Numbered from the stretch's first letter, positions 44,287-53,104 are shown. The stretch: DNA of 64,000 nt from an uncultured Collinsella sp. (GCA_934621295.1 CAKTVB010000001.1:310001-374000), one strand, 5' to 3'. Notes: generated by a model not told the origin, from the sequence alone. Numbers and translations: made by a program.

Positions 44287-44553
44287 TGCAAACTCCTTGA
44301 TAGAGGGGGTTATCTAAATGATATGCAGGAGTTGGGTCTCGGTACATCATGATTCGGCATCGGTGGCCGATACCTCGGCAAACGTGTTGTTCGCCACGCG
44401 GGGCCGCACATTTTTATGCGCATGCAACGAAGGCGTTATTTTTGCTGATAAAAACCGTTGCGCTTTAGCGTGCAAGAGTGGATAATCCAACACATTCGAC
44501 CTCTCCGGCACTGAGAAAACGGTGCCGCGATATGAAAGCAGCAGGTGCATGCC

Positions 44554-45582
44554 ATGGCCATGAATTTCAAGCGCAGGCTTCCCATTCCGATGGAGATCCG
44601 CGAGGAGATGCCGCTCAGCCCCGAGCTGGTGGAAAAGAAAAAGGCGTTCGATGCCGAAGTCGCGCGCGTCTTTGCGGGCCAGGACTCTCGCAAGGTACTC
44701 ATCATTGGCCCCTGCTCTGCCGATCGCGAGGACTCGGTACTGGAGTATGCTACGCGCCTGAGCAATCTTGCCGAGGAAGTCAAGGACAAGCTCCTCATCA
44801 TCCCGCGCGTGTACACCAACAAGCCGCGCACGAAGGGTACGGGTTACAAGGGCCTGCTGCACAATCCCGATCCCGAGTCTCCAGACGACCTGCTCGCGGG
44901 CGTTAAAGCGATCCGCCACATGCATCTTCGCGTGATTCAGGAAACCGGCATGTTCACTGCCGACGAGATGCTCTACCCCAGCAACTATCAGTACCTCGTC
45001 GATCTGCTGTCCTATGTGGCGGTAGGCGCTCGTTCGGTCGAGAACCAAGAGCATCGTTTGGTTGCGAGCGGCATTCCCGTGCCCGTGGGTATGAAAAACC
45101 CCACGGCAGGCTCGACCTCCGTCATGCTCAATTCCATCTATGCCGCCCAGGCGCACCAGTCGTTCATCTTCCGCAACTGGGAGGTCGAGTGCGACGGCAA
45201 TCCGCTGGCACATGCCGTGCTGCGCGGCTATATCGGGCTTGATGGGCGCACCTACCCCAACTATCACTACGAGCACCTGGAGCGCCTGGCCGAGCGTTAT
45301 ACCTCGGAGAAGTACGCGAATCCTGCCGTCGTGGTGGACTGCAACCACGACAACTCGGGCAAGCGCCCCTTGGAGCAGATTCGCATCTGCAAAGAAGTGC
45401 TCGATTCCTGCCGCCGCAACGATGCCGTTGCCGGTCTGGTCAAGGGCTTTATGATCGAGTCCTATCTGGAGGATGGCAACCAGGCGGTCGATGGCGCGGT
45501 GTTTGGCAAGTCCATCACCGATCCTTGTCTGGGCTGGGAAAAGACCGAGGCCCTTATCCGCGAGCTTGCCGAGCGTCTGTAG
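44554..45582 (+). CDS. 3-deoxy-7-phosphoheptulonate synthase (class I DAHP synthase)
   Basis: A 342-residue enzyme that condenses phosphoenolpyruvate with erythrose 4-phosphate, the first step of the shikimate pathway to aromatic amino acids. It is of the AroF/AroG/AroH type: IIGPCSADR, PRVYTNKPRTKGTGYKG, DLLSYVAVGARSVENQEHR, GMKNPTAGST, VDCNHDNSGKRP and FMIESYLEDGNQ are the conserved segments. AGGTG is 6 nt before ATG 44554; ATG 44560 is less well spaced. The 267-nt region upstream has a small hairpin (GGCAC/GTGCC near 44515-44535) but no obvious leader peptide. Feedback specificity cannot be read from sequence alone. Confidence 0.95.
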   Translation: MAMNFKRRLPIPMEIREEMPLSPELVEKKKAFDAEVARVFAGQDSRKVLIIGPCSADREDSVLEYATRLSNLAEEVKDKLLIIPRVYTNKPRTKGTGYKGLLHNPDPESPDDLLAGVKAIRHMHLRVIQETGMFTADEMLYPSNYQYLVDLLSYVAVGARSVENQEHRLVASGIPVPVGMKNPTAGSTSVMLNSIYAAQAHQSFIFRNWEVECDGNPLAHAVLRGYIGLDGRTYPNYHYEHLERLAERYTSEKYANPAVVVDCNHDNSGKRPLEQIRICKEVLDSCRRNDAVAGLVKGFMIESYLEDGNQAVDGAVFGKSITDPCLGWEKTEALIRELAERL

Positions 45583-45615
45583 AGCGGTTGGTTAGCTTCG
45601 ATTGCGTAATTACGG

Positions 45616-45655
45616 CAAAACGGGCTGCATTCCATATGGGATGCAGCCCGTTTTG
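45616..45655. terminator. Bidirectional terminator
   Basis: CAAAACGGGCTGCATTCC (45616-45633) pairs with its complement ending at 45655 around ATAT. A-run and T-run on the two sides allow termination of DAHP synthase (+) and the LRR gene (-). Confidence 0.8.
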
Positions 45656-45677
45656 TGTTCGAATGCCTGCGTGACGG

Positions 45678-46658
45678 CTACGCTAGAGTCGGCGCAGCAA
45701 GACGGCCCGAAGTCTCCAGGTAATCGTCATCTCCATAGAGATAGCCATCGCCATCGTCATAGTCGTAGATGCCGTAGTGGTCGCCAAAATCGTCATCGTC
45801 GTAGACGTAGCATTCGTCTGCGTCGCCGTGCCATCCCTCTAGTTCAACGCCGGGGTCGACAAGCAGGTCGTCAAGCTCGGGAGCACCGCTGACGTCAAGC
45901 TCATCCAAGCGGTTGTCGTAGGCCCACAGGGTAGTGAGTTTTTCTGTCTCGGGAAGCTCGAGGTCCTCAAGGTAATTGTCCGAGCAGTCCACAAAGCGCA
46001 GTTTGGTGTTCTGCGAGAGGTCAAGAGACTCGAGCTCGTTGTCGCAGACGAGCAGGACCTTGAGGTTCTTGAATACCTCGATGCCATCGAGGTCCTCGAC
46101 GCCGGAGGCGCATAGGCCGTTTCCGTAGGTGAAATCTTGAGACAGATTGCCGATGGAGGTTACGCGGTCCGCTTCCTTTTGCGAAATGTAGCCGTCTCCA
46201 TCTGTATCGACCTTGCGCGAGAGATAGTCTGCAAAGGCGTCGTCGTCCACATCGTCGATGTCGAGAACGGCATCTACGCTGTCTGCTGTCTCGATGATTG
46301 CGGCACCGAGAATGGATCCGCCAAAAAGGAAGATAAGTGTGCCGACGAGGGACAAGACCGCAACGCCTGCGATAATGCCGATGACCAGCTTGTCGTTGTT
46401 CTTTTTTGGCGCCTGGAACGTAGGCGGTGCAGGGACGTAAGGATTGGGCGCGGGCACCTGGTTGTCTGCAACTGCGCTGGGCGTTGGCGAGGGCGCGGTA
46501 GCGCTGGGGCTCGCCTGGAATTCGGTGCCCGTCTGGTCTGTGGACGCAACGCTGCCCGAGGCCTGTTTGCCTGCTTCCTGCGTCGACATGGGCGCGCCGC
46601 AGGTGGTGCAAAACTTACAGGTATCGGGAACAAACGCTCCGCATTCAGTGCAGTACAT
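45678..46658 (-). CDS. Membrane protein with zinc ribbon, EF-hand and leucine-rich repeats
   Basis: A 326-residue mosaic protein. An N-terminal zinc ribbon (CTECGAFV...CKFCTTCGAP) is followed by a Pro/Ser/Ala-rich linker, one TM helix (about residues 95-115) and an outer part. The outer part has a dockerin/EF-hand-like calcium loop DTDGDGYISQKEA, about four short leucine-rich repeats (such as LKVLLVCDNELESLDLSQN and LRFVDCSDNYLEDLELPE) and an extremely acidic Asp/Tyr tail (YVYDDDDFGDHYGIYDYDDG). ATG 46658 (AAAGGA upstream) is preferred over 46673. The layout places the ribbon inside and the repeats outside the cell. A surface interaction or calcium-dependent role is a guess. Confidence 0.75.
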   Translation of the reverse strand: MYCTECGAFVPDTCKFCTTCGAPMSTQEAGKQASGSVASTDQTGTEFQASPSATAPSPTPSAVADNQVPAPNPYVPAPPTFQAPKKNNDKLVIGIIAGVAVLSLVGTLIFLFGGSILGAAIIETADSVDAVLDIDDVDDDAFADYLSRKVDTDGDGYISQKEADRVTSIGNLSQDFTYGNGLCASGVEDLDGIEVFKNLKVLLVCDNELESLDLSQNTKLRFVDCSDNYLEDLELPETEKLTTLWAYDNRLDELDVSGAPELDDLLVDPGVELEGWHGDADECYVYDDDDFGDHYGIYDYDDGDGYLYGDDDYLETSGRLAAPTLA

Positions 46659-46823
46659 CGTGTTCCTTTCCATCGGGTGCGCGCATGTGGACGCCGAGTC
46701 AATAGGTCCTTAGGAGACAGTCTAGTTGAAAGCGGCGTTATGGGTGCGGTCGAAGGTGCAATTGTGCCCGGGGGTGGCATTGACGGTTTGCGTCGTTGTG
46801 TTTGTGGCTATTAAAACCCCGAA

Positions 46824-46853
46824 CCGCCCGGTGTAGGGGGATACACCGGGCGG
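46824..46853 (-). terminator. Terminator of the small minus-strand ORF
   Basis: CCGCCCGGTGTA (46824-46835) pairs with TACACCGGGCGG (46842-46853). On the minus strand it is followed, after a few G residues, by TTTT. It supports a real transcript from the small ORF at 46927-47154. Confidence 0.5.
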
Positions 46854-46926
46854 CCAAGGGAAAGGAAGGCAATATGTTGGGACGATCTTGCAGGGTTGGC
46901 GCTGCCGGCAAGTCGTCGAGGGCGAT

Positions 46927-47154
46927 TTACGCAGAAGCCGCGTAGGGGCGCTGGGGCCACGTCTCGGACGGCGTAGGGTTGTTCGTTGCCGTGGAAGTGG
47001 TGGGAAGTGCGCGCATGAATGCGTGATAAGAACGCTTGAGGTTCATGCGCTGGGCGTCGGCCCGGTTGGGAAGTGCGCTGATGCGAATGGAATTCTCTCC
47101 CGTTCGCTCAAATACCGGGTGAGGCTTTGCCTTTTGCTTTGTTGTTGTGCGCAT
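46927..47154 (-). CDS. Small hypothetical protein (75 residues)
   Basis: A 75-residue, basic, Pro/Thr-rich protein starting MRTTTKQKAKPHPVFERTG, with a middle segment RADAQRMNLKRSYHAFMRAL that could form a helix. I recognise no family. It is called because AGGAG lies 8 nt before ATG 47154, a TATATA element lies about 70 nt upstream on the same strand, and a terminator-like hairpin follows. No signal peptide or TM helix is visible. It may be a small DNA- or RNA-binding protein, but that rests only on charge. Confidence 0.45.
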   Translation of the reverse strand: MRTTTKQKAKPHPVFERTGENSIRISALPNRADAQRMNLKRSYHAFMRALPTTSTATNNPTPSETWPQRPYAASA

Positions 47155-47495
47155 GCGATCAACTCCTGTTCAGCATTGCCGGCGCATGGGCGACCGGCGG
47201 TCGATTATCGTTGCGCTCGTTATATATGTACCGCCCGGGGCGTGCGTTAAACATGCCCGTGTGTACTCCACACGCCATTCAGAATCCGCACACGCCGGCA
47301 CCATATTTGCGATGCTGTGGGCAGGACGCCGAGGCGACAAGGCGCGATGCTATACTGGCAACGTTCCATTGCATGCTCTTGATGAATGAGAGATTGAGGC
47401 TCGATGCGTCCTTAACGTAGCGCGCAGATAATCGTTTGGCTGATGCGCGGCGGCCTGCGTCGTCGCCCTTATTTGTGCGCAAGTTAGGAGTATAG
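47155..47495. other. Divergent intergenic region (small ORF / MFS gene)
   Basis: 341 nt. On the minus strand it holds the likely promoter of the small ORF (TATATA near 47221-47227). On the plus strand there is a -10-like TATACT (47351-47356) without a clear -35 for the MFS gene. Open frames crossing it lack ribosome-binding sites. Confidence 0.4.
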
Positions 47496-48782
47496 ATGCC
47501 ATCTCATTCTCGTCCGGCGCTTTCTGCACAGGCAAAACGCTTGGTGGCAATACGTTTTCTTATCTACACGGGCTTTCAATCAAGCTACTTTATCGGCGTC
47601 ATCGGCACGCTTACCTATGCGGATGGCGCGTCTGTCGCCTTCACGTCGGCGGCGGTGCTGCTGATGAACATCTTTGTGATTCTGGGTTCCTTTGCGGGCG
47701 GCTCGGTGCTTGACGCATGGGGACCGCGTAGGCATTACTTCACGAACGTTTTTGGCGTGCTTGCTGTGGGCGCCGTCCTTATGGCCTTTGGGCATGTGAC
47801 CATGGCTGTCCTCGCGGGCGCGGCACTTTTGGGCTTCATGATCGGCTATTCGCAGGTGGCGGCTACGTCGTACCCGGCATATCTTTCGAGCAATCCGGCC
47901 GAACTCAAGGCAATCAATTCGGTGCTCACCACGCTTTCCAATGCGAGCATCATTGTGGGGCCGATTCTGGGCGGCTTTGTGGCGGCTGTGGGCTCTTCGC
48001 TTGCCGTCTTTCCGCTCATGATGGGTTTTGCCGCGCTGTCTCTTATTCCCGGCTGGAACTTTAGACCGCAAATGGCGTCGGCTCAATCCGATACCGCTGC
48101 GCACGAGAAGGCAGATGGGGAGGGCAGCGGCGCCCACGCCTCGTTTGCGATGAGCATCAAGACCGTCTTTACCAACACCTTGTTGCTGCTGCTCTTTGTC
48201 ATCATGTTTCTCACTAACTTTGGCTACGGCGCTTTTGATCCGTTGGAATCGTTTTTCTACCGTGATGTTCTGCACGTTGGCGTGGAATGGATGGGCTGGC
48301 TTTCTTCTGCATCAGGCGTGGGCGCGGTGGTGGGCGCGCTGCTGGTACTGCGCATGCCCCCGCGTCTTGTCAACCTCAAGACGCTGCTTGTGGCGCTTGC
48401 GACGATGGGCACAGGCAGTCTGGTGTACGTGGGCACGCCTTTTGTTGGTGTGGCCTTGGTGGGCCAGATAGCTTTGGGAGTGGCGTGGGGAGTTATCCAC
48501 CCGCTTCACAATACCATCGTGCAGACGACGGCACCTCTCGAACAGCTGGGGCGCGTTAATTCGGTGATGAGCTTTGGCAACATGTTTGCCGGCGTGGCAC
48601 CGCTTGCGGTGGCACCGTGGCTCGCCGCGCGCTTTGGGGTGCAGCCCACGCTCGTGGGCGCGGCGTGCATCGTTGCGGCAGTTCCTATGGTGTTGCTCCT
48701 TTGTGGACATCGGTATTTGGGCCGGGTCGCTACGATTAAGACCGATGCAAACAACACCGCGCGCACCGAGACGCGCGCTTAG
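47496..48782 (+). CDS. MFS transporter
   Basis: A 428-residue major-facilitator protein with 12 predicted TM helices and a cytoplasmic linker near residues 190-215 (QSDTAAHEKADGEGSG). The loop after TM2 has GGSVLDAWGPRRHYF, a variant of the G-x3-D-x-x-G-R-R motif A. TAGGAG lies 8 nt upstream of ATG 47496. The substrate is not evident; the fold class suggests drug or metabolite efflux. It ends 9 nt before luxS, so the two are probably co-transcribed, and export of a LuxS product or precursor is a possible but unproven link. Confidence 0.85.
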   Translation: MPSHSRPALSAQAKRLVAIRFLIYTGFQSSYFIGVIGTLTYADGASVAFTSAAVLLMNIFVILGSFAGGSVLDAWGPRRHYFTNVFGVLAVGAVLMAFGHVTMAVLAGAALLGFMIGYSQVAATSYPAYLSSNPAELKAINSVLTTLSNASIIVGPILGGFVAAVGSSLAVFPLMMGFAALSLIPGWNFRPQMASAQSDTAAHEKADGEGSGAHASFAMSIKTVFTNTLLLLLFVIMFLTNFGYGAFDPLESFFYRDVLHVGVEWMGWLSSASGVGAVVGALLVLRMPPRLVNLKTLLVALATMGTGSLVYVGTPFVGVALVGQIALGVAWGVIHPLHNTIVQTTAPLEQLGRVNSVMSFGNMFAGVAPLAVAPWLAARFGVQPTLVGAACIVAAVPMVLLLCGHRYLGRVATIKTDANNTARTETRA

Positions 48783-48791
48783 GGGGTAACC

Positions 48792-49277
48792 ATGGAGACT
48801 ATCGCGAGCTTTACCGTCGATCACCTGCTGCTCGATCCGGGCGTGTACGTTTCGCGTCAGGATCGCGACGAGGCAACGGGGTGCGTCGTCACCACGTTCG
48901 ACCTGCGCCTGACGAAGCCCAACTGCGAACCGGTGATGAACACCGCTGAGTGCCACACCATCGAGCATCTGGGCGCCACGTTTTTGCGCAACCACGCCGA
49001 CTGGTCTCAGCGTATCGTCTACTTTGGTCCTATGGGCTGCCGCACGGGCTTTTACCTGGTTGTCTTTGGCCAGGTGAGCTCTGAGGAGATCCTGCCGCTC
49101 GTCCGCGAGCTCTTTGTGTTCGTTCGCGATTTCGAAGGTGCGATTCCCGGTGCTGCTCCCGAGGAGTGTGGCAACTACCTGGATCAAAATCTCCCTATGG
49201 CAAAGTGGCTCGCCGCTCGCTATCTCGAGCGCGACCTGAACAATATCGACGAGGCACACCTGCACTATCAGGGGTAG
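48792..49277 (+). CDS. luxS: S-ribosylhomocysteine lyase LuxS
   Basis: A 161-residue iron-dependent enzyme that cleaves S-ribosylhomocysteine to homocysteine and DPD, the precursor of autoinducer-2, in the activated methyl cycle. The metal site HTIEH and a distal Cys in EECGNY are present, as is the catalytic Cys in GPMGCRTGFY. The N-terminal SFTVDH and the FDLRL strand are canonical. GGGGG just upstream of ATG 48792 provides the ribosome-binding site. It follows the MFS gene by 9 nt and precedes gatC by 125 nt. AI-2 production by this organism is therefore likely. Confidence 0.95.
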   Translation: METIASFTVDHLLLDPGVYVSRQDRDEATGCVVTTFDLRLTKPNCEPVMNTAECHTIEHLGATFLRNHADWSQRIVYFGPMGCRTGFYLVVFGQVSSEEILPLVRELFVFVRDFEGAIPGAAPEECGNYLDQNLPMAKWLAARYLERDLNNIDEAHLHYQG

Positions 49278-49402
49278 TTTTCCTCGCTGCCCGTACAGCG
49301 AATGTGTCTGTTACGTTTCTGCTGCACCCTGGCGCTGCCTTCGTGCTTATGAGCCTTGGCGCCTATAATGGTGCGGTCAAACTGTGCACGGAAGGAGCGC
49401 CT

Positions 49403-49714
49403 ATGGCACTCAGCGAGAAGGATGTTCGGGGAATAGCCGAATACGCCAAGATTGCGCTAACCGATGATGAGCTCACCGAGATGACTGCGTACATGAACGA
49501 CGCCGTGAACATCCTCGAGCCCATTCTTCAATACGACCTGCCCGACGTGGAGCCCACGTTCCATCCCATCGGAAGCCTGTCCAACGTGATGGGTGACGAT
49601 GAGCTTGAGCCCGAGCGCGATCTGCCGCTCGACGTGGCGCTCGAGAATGCCGGAAGCGCGCGTGACCGTTACTTCCGCGTTCCGTCCATTCTGGGAGAGG
49701 GGGAGAGCGAGTAA
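49403..49714 (+). CDS. gatC: Asp/Glu-tRNA amidotransferase subunit GatC
   Basis: A 103-residue subunit that stabilises the GatCAB transamidosome, which converts Glu-tRNA(Gln) or Asp-tRNA(Asn) to the amidated forms. It has the helical core DVRGIAEYAKIALTDDELTEM and the C-terminal DRYFRVPSIL of the family. The frame is open further upstream, but GGAAGGAG lies just before ATG 49403 and gives the usual length. Its stop overlaps the gatA start (TAATG). Confidence 0.93.
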   Translation: MALSEKDVRGIAEYAKIALTDDELTEMTAYMNDAVNILEPILQYDLPDVEPTFHPIGSLSNVMGDDELEPERDLPLDVALENAGSARDRYFRVPSILGEGESE

Positions 49715-51210
49715 TGGCGCTGAATATCGATTCTTTGACCGCCGCCCAGATTGCCGCCGGCATCACCGCGGGCGACTTCACTGCTACCGAGGTGGCGCAC
49801 GCATCGCTCGATGCTATCGAGGCTCGCGATGGCGCCGTCCAGGCCTTTTTGCAGGTGTCCCCCGAGCTTGCGCTTGATGCCGCCGCTCGCATCGACGCCG
49901 CTCGCGCTGCTGGCGAGGCTCTGCCCCCGCTTGCGGGCGTGCCCTTGGCCATCAAAGACAACATGAACCTCGTGGGTACGCGCACTACCTGCGCATCCCG
50001 CATGCTCGAGAACTACGAGAGCGTCTACACCGCCACCTGCGTGGAACGCATGCTTCAGGCGGGCTGCCTGCCTATGGGCAAGGCCAATATGGACGAGTTC
50101 GCCTTCGGTTCTTCGACGGAGAGCTCTGCATTCCATCGTACGAACAACCCCTGGGATACCGGGCGCGTGCCCGGTGGCTCCTCGGGCGGATCTGCCGCTG
50201 CCGTCGCTGCGGGAGAGGTTGCACTTTCGCTCGGTTCCGACACGGGCGGATCTATTCGCCAGCCGGCGTCTTTGTGCGGCGTCGTGGGACTCAAGCCCAC
50301 GTATGGCGCCGTTTCGCGCTACGGCGTGGTGGCCTTTGGCTCCTCGCTCGACCAGGTGGGCCCCTTTGGCCGTACGGTCGAGGATGTCGCTTTGGCTATG
50401 AATGCCCTCGTGGGCGCCGGTCATGACCCCTATGACTGCACGAGCCAGGATTGCCCGGTCGATTTTCTCGAGCATCTCGAGGACAGCATCGAGGGCAAGC
50501 GCGTGGGCATTATCCCGTCCTTTATGGAGGCAGAAGGCCTGACGCCCGAGGTCAAGCAGGCTGTTGAGCGCGCCGCTCACGAGCTGGAGGCACAGGGTGC
50601 CGAGCTCGTTGAGGTCGACCTGCCGCATCTCGACGCCGCCATCGCTGCATACTATGTCATCGGTCCTGCCGAGGCGTTCTCCAACCTCGCACGTTTCGAC
50701 GGTATTCGCTATGGCTACCAGGAAGAGGGCTGCTCAAATCTCACCGATCAAAGCTCGCTCTCCCGTGCCCACGGTTTTGGCGCAGAGGCCAAGCGCCGTC
50801 AGATGCTCGGCGCCTACCTGCTGAGCTCGGGCGTGTACGACAAGTACTATTACGCCGCTCAGAAGGCACGTACCCTCATCACGCAGGATTACAACCGCGC
50901 GTACGAGACGGTCGATACCATCCTCATGCCCGCAAGCCCGCGCACGGCGTTCAAGTTTGGCGAGATCTCCGATCCCACGCAGATGTATCTTTCGGACCTG
51001 TACACCATTTCGATCAACATTTGCGGCAACGGCGGCATCTCGGTACCGCTGGGTCTTGGCGCCGATACGCATCTGCCCGTATCCGCCCAGCTGGTGGGCC
51101 CCGCTTTCAAGGACCGTCAGCTGCTTACGTTTGCTCGCGCACTCGAGCGTGGCATTGCCGGGGGCATGTCGGTCGCGCCCGATTTTGCCGGGAAGGGAGG
51201 CGAGCTGTAA
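49714..51210 (+). CDS. gatA: Asp/Glu-tRNA amidotransferase subunit GatA
   Basis: A 498-residue amidase-signature enzyme that hydrolyses glutamine to supply ammonia for tRNA-dependent amidation. The catalytic Lys lies in GVPLAIKDNM, the cis-Ser region in RVPGGSSGGSAAAVAAG, and the nucleophile Ser in LGSDTGGSIRQPASLCG. The remaining signature DYNRAYETVDTILMP and the C-terminal GISVPLG are intact. It overlaps gatC by 1 nt and gatB by 1 nt (TAATG at both junctions). Standard length. Confidence 0.96.
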   Translation: MALNIDSLTAAQIAAGITAGDFTATEVAHASLDAIEARDGAVQAFLQVSPELALDAAARIDAARAAGEALPPLAGVPLAIKDNMNLVGTRTTCASRMLENYESVYTATCVERMLQAGCLPMGKANMDEFAFGSSTESSAFHRTNNPWDTGRVPGGSSGGSAAAVAAGEVALSLGSDTGGSIRQPASLCGVVGLKPTYGAVSRYGVVAFGSSLDQVGPFGRTVEDVALAMNALVGAGHDPYDCTSQDCPVDFLEHLEDSIEGKRVGIIPSFMEAEGLTPEVKQAVERAAHELEAQGAELVEVDLPHLDAAIAAYYVIGPAEAFSNLARFDGIRYGYQEEGCSNLTDQSSLSRAHGFGAEAKRRQMLGAYLLSSGVYDKYYYAAQKARTLITQDYNRAYETVDTILMPASPRTAFKFGEISDPTQMYLSDLYTISINICGNGGISVPLGLGADTHLPVSAQLVGPAFKDRQLLTFARALERGIAGGMSVAPDFAGKGGEL

Positions 51211-52886
51211 TGAAGGAACTTTCCGAGGTCTTGCAGGATTGGGAGGCCGTGATCGGTCTCGAGATTCACACCGAGCTCACCGCGCTCGATACCAAGATGT
51301 TTTGCAACTGCAAACTGAGCCATGACGACGAGCCTAACGCCAACGTGTGCCCGGTCTGCCTGGGCCTGCCCGGTGCTTTGCCTGTGCCCAACAAGCGCGC
51401 TATCGAGAGCATCGTCAAGGCCGGTCTCGCCACCAACTGCGAGATCCAGAAGCACTCGATGTTCTATCGCAAGCACTACTTCTATCCCGATATGGCCAAG
51501 AACTTCCAGACCACGCAGGGTCCGGTCGCCTTTGCCATGTACGGCCATCTGGACCTGGACGTGACCGGTCAGGGTGCTGCCGAGCGCCCCGACTGCGCCT
51601 TTGGTGCCGCCGAGGCCGAGAGCCTCGCTTCTGCTTCCGCCAATGCCGAGGGCCTTTCCGCCTCCATGACGTCGCAGATGCGTGAGGGTAACCAGCGTGC
51701 CGGCCACCTGGCGAGCTACGATGCCTCCAACATGCAGATGCCCGAGCGTCGTGCCGATGGCTCCTACACCGTGCCCATCCGCATCCTGCGCATCCATATG
51801 GAAGAGGACGCCGCCAAGATGGTGCACGTGGGTGGCACCGAGGGCCGCATTACCGCTGCCGCCGAGTCGCTCGTCGATTACAACCGCTGCGGCACGCCTC
51901 TGATCGAGCTCGTGACCGAGCCCGACCTGCGTACGCCCGAGGAGGCGCGCCTGTTCATGGAGAAGCTTCGTCGCATCTTCGTGACGCTGGGCATCTCCGA
52001 TTGTTCCATGGAGAAGGGCTCCATGCGCTGCGATGGCAACGTGAGCCTGCGTCGCCGCGGCGAGACCAAGCTTGGTACTAAGACCGAGCTCAAGAACCTT
52101 AACTCCTTCAAGAGCCTGCACGATGGCCTTGCCTACGAAATCTGCCGTCAGGCCGAGGTGCTCGAAGAGGGCGGCATCATCTATCAAGAGACGCGCCATT
52201 GGGAGCCCAGCCGCAAGCGTACGGTGGTCATGCGCGTTAAGGAGACGGCCGACGACTATCGTTTGTTCCCCGATCCCGACCTGGCCCCGTTTGATTTGGA
52301 TGATGCCTTTATTGAGGGCTGCCGTGAACAGATTCCCGAGCTGCCCGACGCTAAACGTGCTCGCTTTGAGGCCGACTTTGGCATCAAGGCGGCAGATGCC
52401 GAGCAGATTGCGGGTGACCCTGCTTATGCCGATTTCTTTGAGAAGGCAGCTGAGGGTACCTCTGGCAAGGAGGCTCAGACGGTTGCAAACCTGCTGGTAA
52501 ATGAGCTCGTTGCCTATCTTAAGGGCGCGGGCACGACGCTTGATGAGAGCGGTATCGCTCCGGCCCAGGTTGCCGCTTTGGCAAAGCTTTTGGCAAGCGA
52601 TGCCATCTCGAGCAATCAGGCGCACGAGGTCTTTGAGCTGATGGCTCAAACTGGCGACGACCCCAATAAGATTGTGGACGAGCGCGGCATGCGCCAGGTG
52701 AGCGACACCGGTGCGCTGCAGCCGATCGTTGACGAGGTTTTGGCCAACTGCGCCGATCAAGCCCAGCAGTACCGTGATGGCAACCAGAAGGTGCTTGGCT
52801 TCCTGGTGGGCCAGTGCATGAAGGCGAGCCGTGGCAAGGGCAATCCCAAGCTCTTCAATGAGTTGCTGAGAACGTCGCTCTCGTAA
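51210..52886 (+). CDS. gatB: Asp/Glu-tRNA amidotransferase subunit GatB with a lineage insertion
   Basis: A 558-residue kinase-like subunit that activates the misacylated tRNA and accepts ammonia from GatA. VIGLEIHTEL, the zinc Cys set (FCNCKLS...CPVCLGLPG), HYFYPD and the ELKNLNSF segment are conserved, and the C-terminal YqeY-like tail (VANLLVNEL...GNPKLFNELL) is present. It is about 80 residues longer than typical GatB. Most of the excess is an Ala/Ser/Glu-rich insertion at about residues 118-185, between the GHLDLDV strand and IRILRIHMEEDAAKM; the usual YQISQYDLPI region is also altered (FQTTQGPVAF). ATG 51210 overlaps the gatA stop. Confidence 0.94.
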   Translation: MKELSEVLQDWEAVIGLEIHTELTALDTKMFCNCKLSHDDEPNANVCPVCLGLPGALPVPNKRAIESIVKAGLATNCEIQKHSMFYRKHYFYPDMAKNFQTTQGPVAFAMYGHLDLDVTGQGAAERPDCAFGAAEAESLASASANAEGLSASMTSQMREGNQRAGHLASYDASNMQMPERRADGSYTVPIRILRIHMEEDAAKMVHVGGTEGRITAAAESLVDYNRCGTPLIELVTEPDLRTPEEARLFMEKLRRIFVTLGISDCSMEKGSMRCDGNVSLRRRGETKLGTKTELKNLNSFKSLHDGLAYEICRQAEVLEEGGIIYQETRHWEPSRKRTVVMRVKETADDYRLFPDPDLAPFDLDDAFIEGCREQIPELPDAKRARFEADFGIKAADAEQIAGDPAYADFFEKAAEGTSGKEAQTVANLLVNELVAYLKGAGTTLDESGIAPAQVAALAKLLASDAISSNQAHEVFELMAQTGDDPNKIVDERGMRQVSDTGALQPIVDEVLANCADQAQQYRDGNQKVLGFLVGQCMKASRGKGNPKLFNELLRTSLS

Positions 52887-52890
52887 GCGG

Positions 52891-53024
52891 GAGCCGAGGG
52901 GCCGGGCGCAGGGCCTTGCCTCTCAATTTCAAACAGTCCTGACTCACGACGGAGGCGCCACTGGCGCCTCCTGTTCGTGCGGAACTTATTGCGAGGCAAG
53001 GCCCTGCGCCCGGCCCCTCGGTTC
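52891..53024. repeat. Long nested palindrome D
   Basis: 32-nt arms (52891-52922 and 52993-53024) with one mismatch enclose a 70-nt centre. The centre holds an inner hairpin GGAGGCGCC/GGCGCCTCC (52951-52959, 52963-52971). The inner hairpin recurs as the terminator at 54811-54837. It lies 5 nt after gatB. Confidence 0.9.
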
Positions 53025-53072
53025 CGCGACGACTCGGCCGTTCGGGTCAGGCGGGCTGAATGAAATAGAGTG

Positions 53073-53104
53073 AATGGGCGTGCCGTCGGCACGCCCATTG
53101 TTTT
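53073..53104 (+). terminator. Terminator downstream of gatB
   Basis: AATGGGCGTGCC (53073-53084) pairs perfectly with GGCACGCCCATT (53088-53099) around GTC, followed by GTTTT. It is the clearest stop signal for the gatCAB transcript. Confidence 0.8.

Noticed and set aside
47127..47420. 97-codon plus-strand open frame between the small ORF and the MFS gene
   Set aside because: No ribosome-binding site, overlaps the better supported minus-strand ORF and the MFS promoter.
51117..52760. 547-codon open frame opposite gatB
   Set aside because: Shadow of gatB; Gly/His-rich antisense composition.
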